From NCBI GenBank assembly GCA_963621975.1, contig CAVFGI010000005.1, positions 1 to 64,000 of the forward strand: DNA of 64,000 nucleotides, read 5' to 3'. Under the pieces are notes generated by a model, which saw only the letters and a list, made by a program, of their open reading frames with translations, was not told where the DNA came from and did no database searches. Of the stretch, positions 57,997 to 64,000 are shown in pieces. The DNA comes from UBA9732 sp963621975. Its GTDB lineage: Bacteria > Spirochaetota > Spirochaetia > Sphaerochaetales > Sphaerochaetaceae. The translations under genes were made by a program, and so were the position numbers. Positions within the stretch are counted from its first letter, which is position 1, and every line of letters begins with the position of its first letter.

Positions 57997-59586
57997 TTAA
58001 TTGTCCTCCTTCTTATTCAATAACCTTTCCAGTGCCGGCGGAACTTCCCTCAAATCTTCATCAAGAGTTTCCTTACACAAAGCATCCAACACAGCTTCTC
58101 CACCCAAGACTTTCTTGCTAAAGCCTCCAAACTCTAATTCTCTTTGCTGGGGACCAAAAAGCTGAAGATGCATCTTAAGATACTCATAATCCAAAGGAAT
58201 CATTCTCTTAAAGTGGCGTACATTCTCATTTAGCTTGGCCTTCTCATGCACGCCCCACGCACTCCAGTCAACCAGCTTGCCAATATATGGCTTACACATG
58301 TCATCCAGCACCACCACCTCATCTTCTTTAAGCTGGTTTAACTCGCTTACGGGAAGAACTGGCTTATCTAAGCCTGTAGCAATATCGGTCTTATCACCGC
58401 TTAATGCCGATATCTCTGAGAGCGTTGCAATATCTCGTCCACCCATGAACATGAAGGTCCTGCAATTAGATGCAATGGTGCGTGAAACATCGTGGCCATA
58501 CCTGTAAGAGAGCTGAGAGAGTGCTTGGAGGGCAAGTATAAAGCGAATCCCTCTACTGCGTGCAGCTGTAAGCTTATTAGCCCAACAAGAGCCTACAAAT
58601 GAACCAAACTCATCTAAAATGAAGTCAACCTTAGTTGGTAGGACATTGTTTTCTCTGGAGTCGGCATAGCTTACAAGCTCACTATAGCACTGTTCTATGA
58701 ACAAAGATGCCACCCCGTACAATGACGTAGACTCGTCAGGACACATAAGATAAACAGCTGTAGGCTTTTTAGCTATGTTTCTCAAGTGGAAATCTGAACA
58801 AGATAAAAGGTCACGAACATCTTCCTGATCAACATACGGAGAGAGCATGGCATTAAACTCACTTAGTACGCAATTTAGAGTCCTGCCTTCTTCTTCAAGA
58901 GAAAGGATAGATTCAAGACTTCTTCTTGCCTCTGAGTTCTTACCAAGTAGTTCTCTTAATTCTTTTCTATGCTCCTCGTTTGCAAAACACTGGTTTCCTA
59001 TGCTTTGGATAGAGTCAAATGTAAGAGAGAAATGATTCTCTAATAGAAGTAAAGCAATGCCAATGAATGTAGCCCTAGCTGTACTTTCCCAATACTTGTC
59101 CTTATCAGATACAATGCAAGCTACAAGAATGTCTGTTATTCCCTTTAACAGTGACATAGCATGACTTTCTTCTCCATCATCCCAATACTTCTGAACAAGA
59201 GATAAAGGACTGAACCTATTTCCTATTGCAGGGTTTCTGAGATTTATGACCTTAATATCCATTCCACAGGCTTTAACTTCTTTGGCAGTATTCCTATATA
59301 TTTCACCTTTCATGTCAGAAATTACCATAGACCTTCCCGCACGAGAGGACATAACAACTAGTGGATACAAAACTCTTCTAGTCTTTCCTTTTCCAGATGC
59401 ACCGCAAATCATGCAATGCTTTTGTGGATCACTAAGATACACATTATCACCATCTATATCTAATGGGATTCCAGAGTCCTTTAGGGTTTTGCTTCCAAAG
59501 GTTGTTCTCTCATGGCTCTTATGAAATTCAGACGCTGTCCCAAGGCCTGCCTTAGCAGGTCCTACTGCACTTAATGAGTAAGACAT
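57997..59586 (-). CDS. VirD4/TraG-type coupling ATPase
   Basis: 529 residues with Walker A GASGKGKTRR (62-71), Walker B FILDEFGSF and the TraG-like region RNPAIGNRFSPLSLVQKY, plus ALQALSQLSYRYG. In type IV secretion this ATPase brings the DNA-relaxase complex to the pore. No N-terminal membrane helices are seen, so it is the soluble, short type that may rely on a separate anchor. AAAGGAG before the ATG. Middle gene of the sigma - ATPase - ClpP unit. Confidence 0.88.
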   Translation of the reverse strand: MSYSLSAVGPAKAGLGTASEFHKSHERTTFGSKTLKDSGIPLDIDGDNVYLSDPQKHCMICGASGKGKTRRVLYPLVVMSSRAGRSMVISDMKGEIYRNTAKEVKACGMDIKVINLRNPAIGNRFSPLSLVQKYWDDGEESHAMSLLKGITDILVACIVSDKDKYWESTARATFIGIALLLLENHFSLTFDSIQSIGNQCFANEEHRKELRELLGKNSEARRSLESILSLEEEGRTLNCVLSEFNAMLSPYVDQEDVRDLLSCSDFHLRNIAKKPTAVYLMCPDESTSLYGVASLFIEQCYSELVSYADSRENNVLPTKVDFILDEFGSFVGSCWANKLTAARSRGIRFILALQALSQLSYRYGHDVSRTIASNCRTFMFMGGRDIATLSEISALSGDKTDIATGLDKPVLPVSELNQLKEDEVVVLDDMCKPYIGKLVDWSAWGVHEKAKLNENVRHFKRMIPLDYEYLKMHLQLFGPQQRELEFGGFSKKVLGGEAVLDALCKETLDEDLREVPPALERLLNKKEDN

Positions 59587-59607
59587 TGTTTGTTCTCCTT
59601 TTAGATT

Positions 59608-60261
59608 TTAGATTTTTGCAATGCAAAGATTGCGACAGTCTTTCAACGCTTGCTTTTCAAGTTGATGTGCGCGTTGTTTTGTAAGACCAAACATCTTCCC
59701 AATTTCTTCTAATGTAGAGTTCTTTCTTCCAAAGGCACCAAACCTATTTAGAAGAACATCTCTTTCTCTTTGTGGAAGTTGTGATAGCACCTTAGATAGT
59801 TCTTCCAAGATAAGATTCTTATCAAAGTCCACTTCTTCAAGACAAAGGCTATCTAGTAGTGGCTCAGAGTCCAAGTCTGTTTCCTCTAGGGAGAGACTTA
59901 AAATCTTTGAACGCTTTTTTACATACTTTTGAATGGCATCTTTTATGTAGAAGGAAGCAAAAGTTGCAAATCTAGCACCTTTTGAGCTATCAAATCTTTC
60001 TGATGCTCTAATAAGACCAATGTTTCCTTCTGAGTATAAGTCATCAAAATCAAGGTTAGAATTTGCCTTGAAAAACCTTAAAGCAAGATTTACAACAAGT
60101 CTTTGGTTATGGACTACAAGAAGATTTCTTGCATTCAGGTTTCCAGTTATAGCCAAAGCTCCAAGAGTGTTTTCTTCTTTCTCTGTAAGAAGTCTGTGGT
60201 TAAGGATGCACTTAAAGATTCCAAGTGCAAGCACGTTTTCTGATTTCACATTATCAATCAT
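59608..60261 (-). CDS. Sigma70-family RNA polymerase sigma factor, element-borne
   Basis: 217 residues from the ATG at 60261 with AAAGGAG. Region 2 is clear (LVVHNQRLVVNLALRFFKAN, DFDDLYSEGNIGLIRASERFD, FATFASFYIKDAIQ), and region 4 is a helix-turn-helix (STLEEIGKMFGLTKQRAHQLEK). It lacks region 1.1 and has only a short region 3, like alternative sigma factors. As first gene of the operon it may direct transcription of transfer genes. Confidence 0.9.
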   Translation of the reverse strand: MIDNVKSENVLALGIFKCILNHRLLTEKEENTLGALAITGNLNARNLLVVHNQRLVVNLALRFFKANSNLDFDDLYSEGNIGLIRASERFDSSKGARFATFASFYIKDAIQKYVKKRSKILSLSLEETDLDSEPLLDSLCLEEVDFDKNLILEELSKVLSQLPQRERDVLLNRFGAFGRKNSTLEEIGKMFGLTKQRAHQLEKQALKDCRNLCIAKI

Positions 60262-60306
60262 GTGTTTCTCCTTTGGCTTGTCAAAATGATAACCGTTAGG
60301 ACGAAA

Positions 60307-60324
60307 AGGGGGTTCAATCCCCCT
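60307..60324 (-). promoter_or_regulatory. GC-rich hairpin in the sigma operon leader
   Basis: On the minus strand AGGGGG-ATTGAA-CCCCCT is followed by TTT; outer TTGTCA / TGACAA arms lie nearby. It could act as an attenuator or autoregulatory element upstream of the sigma gene. Confidence 0.5.
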
Positions 60325-60526
60325 AAATGACAAAAAACACTAGAAGAAAATATCCTTATTCATGGATTGTTTGTAGATATTCTTAAACATAAGCAATAAA
60401 GAATATAGTGTGTAAGGTCCAAAAAGTAAAATGCAAGTGAAAACTTGTATTTTTATTCCCACATGCCGGAGCATTTCTATAAAAGAATCCGAGTTTATTA
60501 CTGAGGCAAAGAAGATGCTTCTTAAT

Positions 60527-60685
60527 CTACAATAGAGTTTCTAAATCTCTCCTACCATAGTAGAGAAAACGACGAACTTCCATAACTTTTGGATTATTGA
60601 GGGATTCAGTTATGTAATTTACAGTAGCCTCCATGTCTTCGTAAAATAGAGGCAAGTATCTTAGTTTATACTTCTTCTTTTGCAT
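60527..60685 (-). pseudogene. RelE/ParE-type toxin with an internal in-frame deletion
   Basis: Below the usual size cut-off: 52 residues. The first 33 (MQKKKYKLRYLPLFYEDMEA onward to NNPK) match the N-terminus of RelE/ParE toxins, and the last 19 (VMEVRRFLYYGRRDLETLL) match the C-terminus of the same family. The roughly 50 residues between, which hold the core strands, are missing without a frameshift. The ATG overlaps the end of the antitoxin gene by 20 bases, the normal operon layout. Almost certainly inactive as a toxin. Confidence 0.75.
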
Positions 60686-60935
60686 TTACAGACTTCCTGA
60701 GATTTGTAAAAACTTGTTTGTGAGATAGTCTTTCTGTAGTGTATTTAGCTTGGTTGTCTGCAACTTCTAATGAATCTTCAATGTTATTTGTGAGCTTGCT
60801 GTAAGACTCAAGACTCATAACAACCATCTTACCATAGCCATTCTTTGTAAGAAAAACAGGACTACCTTCACTTACAATTTTCTCAATACGTGTAAAGTTA
60901 TTCCTTAAATCCGATACTGGCATAATTTGAAGCAT
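60666..60935 (-). CDS. Phd/YefM-type antitoxin
   Basis: 89 residues from the ATG at 60935, with AGGAG; a longer frame to 61007 would run through the operator. Phd fold: MLQIMPVSDLRNNFTRIEKI, then GSPVFLTKNGYGKMVVMSLESY. The N-terminal half binds DNA and dimerises, the C-terminal half (SLEVADNQAKYTTERLSHK) wraps the toxin. It seems intact though its toxin partner is broken. Confidence 0.88.
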   Translation of the reverse strand: MLQIMPVSDLRNNFTRIEKIVSEGSPVFLTKNGYGKMVVMSLESYSKLTNNIEDSLEVADNQAKYTTERLSHKQVFTNLRKSVNAKEEV

Positions 60936-60959
60936 ATATACATCTCCTATATACTTATA

Positions 60960-60985
60960 CTTTATCATAATTATGATTGATAAAG
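60960..60985. promoter_or_regulatory. Palindromic operator of the toxin-antitoxin operon
   Basis: A 14-bp perfect palindrome ATCATAATTATGAT (60964-60977) lies within arms CTTTATCA / TGATAAAG (60960-60967, 60978-60985), just upstream of the antitoxin ribosome site. Fits antitoxin autorepression. The rest of 60986-61286 holds only a weak hairpin AGGAT-GGCT-ATCCT near 61059 and the upstream region of the next gene. Confidence 0.7.
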
Positions 60986-61286
60986 AGCAATACCAACCTA
61001 TCTGCACAATTGAAACAGATTTAATTATTACGTTGCCATGAGGCAGGTAAAAAAAAGGATGGCTATCCTACATTTTTGACGGCCTTTTTTAACTGAGCAA
61101 ATATAAGTATGCATATAAGAAATTCTTTTAGGAAACAAGAACTCTCAAAAGAAGTGGCTAAAAAGAGGCTCAATCATAAAATCTGTGGAATTCTAATGTG
61201 CAATTATTTCAGTTTGTCTCTTCTTTTTAACGGAATTATGAAATATCATATATTTCTACAAAAATAATCATTTACAAGGAGTTTCA

Positions 61287-62483
61287 ATGGTATCTGTATA
61301 TGGATGTATCGATGTAATCGTAAAAAGATCTTCAATGTTGGACGGAGGAAAAAAACTCATTATGGATGAGAAAATAAAAAGTCCATTCTATGACGATGAC
61401 CTTATTTGTATTCCAGGAGGCATGAGCCCACACGATGCAGAATGTACTGCTGCTTATTTGGAAAGAACGTACAGCATAAAGATAATTGATTATACCAATG
61501 AAAAGCATCCGTTTGCAAAAGATGGAGCAATAGTTAATGGTCCTTTTGGTCTCACGACAGAATGTAACTGGCTCATCAACTCTGAAGGTGGATGGTCTCT
61601 AAAAAAGGACAACAAGGTAAAAGTTGCACTAAGTCCTTGGTACAGTAAGTTATGGAAAGATAAATTTGATGTAGCTTCATTAAATCATGACAGAGATACA
61701 CTATATGCTTTAAGGGCCGCAGTTCTCAAATATAACAAAGCTGTTGTCAATAATGGCGGATACTACATAAATGGGCAATTTGTTCCCATTTTAGATGCTC
61801 AAGACAGCTGTTCATTCCAGCATGAGATTTTCCCAGAATCTGCAGGTAAATACGATACTCAATTCTCTGTTGTTAATGAGGATTGTCTTGCAGTAGCAAG
61901 AGAATTGGCATCAGAAAACCCTATTGTCCTCAATATGGCAAATAGACACACCCCAGGTGGCGGTGCTGAATATGGTGCAGGAGCTCAGGAAGAGTGTCTT
62001 TTCAGATCTTCAAACTATTACACAACGCTTTATCCTATAAGGGACATTGCCTATCCTATGGACAGAGATTTTGGAGCAATATATTCACCTAATGTAACGG
62101 TATTCAGAGGCCTTGAAGCTGAAGGTTATCCTCTTCTTGAGAAGCCTTTTAAAGTTTCGTTCATGGCTGTTGCCGCATTAAACAGGCCACACCTTACAGA
62201 AGATGGAGACTACTTAGATGTAGAACGAGAAGGAATGAAAAATAAAATCCGTACAATGTTTAATGTTGCGATAAGATTCAAGCATAACGTTCTCATTCTT
62301 TCTGCTTTTGGTTGCGGAGCATTCAAGAATCCACCGGATAAAGTTGCAATGCTGTTTAAGGATATTCTTTCTGAACAGCTATATAAAAATGCCTTTAAAA
62401 AAGTCATCTTTGCAATTAAGAAAGATCATAATGACGTCAACAATGAAAACTATCAGGCATTTGACAAAGTTTTCAAGAATTAA
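61287..62483 (+). CDS. Macrodomain protein of the microbial PARG type (TIGR02452) with an extra N-terminal domain
   Basis: 398 residues, AAGGAG before the ATG. Residues about 135-398 form the bacterial poly(ADP-ribose) glycohydrolase-like macrodomain: RDTLYALRAAVLKYN, INGQFVPI, the signature GGGAEYGAGAQEE (224-236) with the catalytic Glu pair, and ILSAFGCGAFKNPP. Such enzymes cut ADP-ribose from proteins or process ADP-ribose derivatives. The first ~130 residues (DDDLICIPGGMSPHDAECTA, then AIVNGPFGLTTECN) match no domain I recognise. It stands upstream of the Hsp70-like gene, same strand, in the element. Confidence 0.88.
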   Translation: MVSVYGCIDVIVKRSSMLDGGKKLIMDEKIKSPFYDDDLICIPGGMSPHDAECTAAYLERTYSIKIIDYTNEKHPFAKDGAIVNGPFGLTTECNWLINSEGGWSLKKDNKVKVALSPWYSKLWKDKFDVASLNHDRDTLYALRAAVLKYNKAVVNNGGYYINGQFVPILDAQDSCSFQHEIFPESAGKYDTQFSVVNEDCLAVARELASENPIVLNMANRHTPGGGAEYGAGAQEECLFRSSNYYTTLYPIRDIAYPMDRDFGAIYSPNVTVFRGLEAEGYPLLEKPFKVSFMAVAALNRPHLTEDGDYLDVEREGMKNKIRTMFNVAIRFKHNVLILSAFGCGAFKNPPDKVAMLFKDILSEQLYKNAFKKVIFAIKKDHNDVNNENYQAFDKVFKN

Positions 62484-62582
62484 AAAGAAGAAATATATGG
62501 AAACAGTTGTTTAACGTTGCACAGGAAAAACAACAAGAAAACACTTAATAATTTTTATGTTGACTTTTACATTAAATGCAGT

Positions 62583-62604
62583 ACAACAAAAGTTGTGGTA
62601 TAAT
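62583..62604 (+). promoter_or_regulatory. Extended -10 promoter with an overlapping inverted repeat
   Basis: TGgTATAAT (62596-62604) is preceded by ACAAC-aaaa-GTTGT (62583-62596), an inverted repeat overlapping the TG. The repeat may be an operator. It would serve the small frame at 62645 and the Hsp70-like gene. Confidence 0.55.
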
Positions 62605-62644
62605 AAGAAAAATAAATGATATTAAGCTTTTTAAGATAAATTTT

Positions 62645-62740
62645 ATGAAGTTAGATTGGAAAGAAAAACTATTTAAGGCTGCGACTCTATTTAAGCTTTT
62701 TACTGTTACCTTGGGTTATTTATTGTTTTTGGAGGGGTGA
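62645..62740 (+). CDS. Possible 31-residue membrane peptide
   Basis: MKLDWKEKLFKAATLFKLF and a hydrophobic tail ending YLLFLEG. It follows the promoter at 62583-62604 by 40 bases. No ribosome site is seen. A toxin-like or leader peptide is possible, but the frame is short and may be chance. The rest of 62484-62796 is A/T-rich and holds no other gene I can support. Confidence 0.3.
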   Translation: MKLDWKEKLFKAATLFKLFTVTLGYLLFLEG

Positions 62741-62796
62741 TTATTTTTTGTTTAATTCTGTTAAAGTGCATTTAAATAATCAATAACAACAATTTT

Positions 62797-64000
62797 ATGA
62801 AAAAAGATATTCCAGAGTACATAAAAGATTTTAACTCTAAGAATTCTATGAATTCTATATCAGAGGGAAAAGCGGCAACCTCGTCTAAAAAAAACAAAGT
62901 TTTGGCGACTGCTCCTAAAAGAGAAAGAGTCATCAATGTCCAACGCAATAAATCTGGGATATTCGTTACAGTTCTTGGTGCTTCTGGAATTAAGACTTTA
63001 TCTTTTTCAGATGTAAATGCAGCAAAGAGTAAATTCAATTCTCCACACTATGAGATGGAACAAAAATGGTATGACTCTATTTTCAAGAACAGCCTTATAA
63101 ACAGCAAACAGCGAAAGAAAAAACAGACCAACTCTGAAAAGCGAAGAAATAAAAAAGAAAAAAACATTCAATATTCAAACACCACTTCTTTATCAAAACA
63201 TAAAACATACGAAGAAATGCTTCATATCTCATTTAAAGAAGGCTCAATACAGGTGGATAATAGGGCCTTTAGCAGCATTTCTGAAGCTATGTACTATGTT
63301 GAGTATGAATCTGAAGAAAGAGAAATGTTCAGGCATCTGCAATTGGAGTATCTAAGGGAAAAGAAAAACCAGATTTTACGGCAGATTTGGATTCCAAGAT
63401 TTAAAAAAATTCTTGGACAAGGGTCTGTTTCCTTCCCGGACCTGTTTGAAAAAATGAGCAGCCTCAAGGGAAAGCCAATATCCAGCGAAAATGCTAAAAA
63501 GATTATAGATTTATGCAGCGATTATGTTTGCGAAAAACTGATTGACTTCCAGTCCTATTTCTATTTAAAAGACAATACAAACGGAATTGCAAGACACACA
63601 GTATATCATCCTCAAGAGGCTAAAGACTGTTGTCCAGACTTCAAAGATGAGTATTTAAATTTACTTAATACTCCAATTTCTGGAGAATCTGAAGATATTT
63701 ATGTTGGCTTAGATTTTGGTACCAGTTTTACAAAATGTGCTTATCAATTAGACGTGAACAATAAAGGAATATTTATGTTCGGAGATTCTCCGTTCAAATC
63801 CACAGTCGTTTACCTTTCTGATGATGAAACATTATCTTTTTTCAGACCTGATAAAGAGAGCAAACAAATACAATTTTTCAAGGCAACGCTGATTGATGAT
63901 AAAAAACAATATTCTGAATTAAGATATTCAAATCTTGGTATTTCCAACTGGATAATTAAAGACAATTTTGAAATGCTTTGCTCTGCATTCTTTATTGCAA
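62797..64000 (+). CDS. Large protein with Hsp70/actin-like ATPase domain, 3'-partial
   Basis: Open from the ATG at 62797 to the window edge (at least 401 residues). Residues 1-300 are basic and mostly helical and match nothing I recognise; two segments look alike (about 50-75, GIFVTVLGASGIKTLSF, and about 145-170, HISFKEGSIQVDNRAF). From residue 303 an Hsp70/actin phosphate-1 motif appears, YVGLDFGTSFTKCAY (Asp306, Gly308, Thr309), followed by an adenine-nucleotide-fold pattern (FPFKSTVVYLSDDE-like). Hsp70 proteins normally begin at this motif, so a 300-residue leader is unusual. Likely the main subunit of the accessory locus begun by the macrodomain gene. Confidence 0.75.
   Translation, partial: MKKDIPEYIKDFNSKNSMNSISEGKAATSSKKNKVLATAPKRERVINVQRNKSGIFVTVLGASGIKTLSFSDVNAAKSKFNSPHYEMEQKWYDSIFKNSLINSKQRKKKQTNSEKRRNKKEKNIQYSNTTSLSKHKTYEEMLHISFKEGSIQVDNRAFSSISEAMYYVEYESEEREMFRHLQLEYLREKKNQILRQIWIPRFKKILGQGSVSFPDLFEKMSSLKGKPISSENAKKIIDLCSDYVCEKLIDFQSYFYLKDNTNGIARHTVYHPQEAKDCCPDFKDEYLNLLNTPISGESEDIYVGLDFGTSFTKCAYQLDVNNKGIFMFGDSPFKSTVVYLSDDETLSFFRPDKESKQIQFFKATLIDDKKQYSELRYSNLGISNWIIKDNFEMLCSAFFIA

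Larger units (their letters stand above)
53146..64000 (+). mobile_element. Integrated mobilisable/conjugative-type element in tRNA-Asp, right end beyond the window
   Basis: Starts at the 3' end of tRNA-Asp and runs to the right edge. Evidence: tyrosine integrase next to the tRNA, excisionase-like HTH gene right after it, VirD4-type coupling ATPase, sigma factor, toxin-antitoxin remnant, many small proteins without known family, long non-coding A/T-rich stretch. I found no second copy of the tRNA end, so the right junction is probably outside. No relaxase or mating-pore genes are seen in the window. Confidence 0.8.

Noticed and set aside
60431..60529. 33-codon frame on the plus strand starting MQVKTCIF
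   Set aside because: No ribosome site, no family, and it runs opposite the toxin remnant; likely chance.
62772..63038. Minus-strand frame of 88 codons at the right end
   Set aside because: Lies opposite the long Hsp70-like frame, which has a better start and recognisable motif.

Overview
The window is AT-rich bacterial chromosome, most likely from a host-associated spirochaete (Treponema / Sphaerochaetaceae type). The taxonomic call is an inference. It rests on gene content (BspA-type leucine-rich-repeat protein, outer-membrane barrel with a terminal Phe, TrpR-family regulator, yicC - CMP kinase - rpoZ - miaA cluster, RqcH, Memo-like protein) and on gene style; no rRNA or species marker is present.

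Layout. 1-2.5 kb: 3' end of a BspA-like surface protein, a kilobase of non-coding DNA with terminators and a 41-bp tandem repeat, and a small membrane or lipoprotein. 2.6-8 kb: ugd, xseAB, a 2[4Fe-4S] ferredoxin and topB. 8-17 kb: a Na/phosphate cotransporter facing a probable operon of queH, an acidic-tailed TPR protein, a heterodimeric ABC exporter, cardiolipin synthase and a TrpR-like regulator. 17-21 kb: DEAD-box helicase, a zinc-ribbon/HTH protein, a membrane-anchored SurA-like foldase and tRNA-Pro(CGG), followed by repeats derived from the end of trxB. 21-28.9 kb: trxB-tsaB-tsaE-TPR on the minus strand, a nucleoside phosphorylase, a PD-(D/E)XK-like protein, a glycosyltransferase-like protein, trmL and a transglutaminase-like protein. 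29-42 kb: serS, pncB, dinB, a TSCPD protein, a porin-like barrel, then yicC-cmk-rpoZ-miaA facing a folC-rqcH-memo-like-membrane protein operon. 42-51 kb: a carbohydrate locus with an AraC regulator divergent from a CUT2-type ABC transporter, a GH3 glycosidase and a HAD phosphatase. 51-53 kb: acyl-CoA synthetase and yhbY.

53-64 kb: a mobile element sits at tRNA-Asp(GTC) and runs off the right edge. It carries a tyrosine integrase, two related excisionase-like HTH proteins, a divergent pair of small paralogues, a lipoprotein, a sigma70-family factor / VirD4-type ATPase / ClpP-like protease operon, a Phd antitoxin beside an internally deleted RelE toxin, a PARG-type macrodomain protein with an extra N-terminal domain, and a truncated-by-the-window gene encoding a long N-terminal region fused to an Hsp70/actin-like ATPase. 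The macrodomain and Hsp70-like genes are the best candidate for an undescribed accessory (possibly defence) system.

A second theme is transcriptional. Six genes without a Shine-Dalgarno have a -10 hexamer ending exactly 6 nt before the start codon, and two more have a gap of 7-8 nt. This predicts leaderless mRNAs as a regular initiation mode in this genome.
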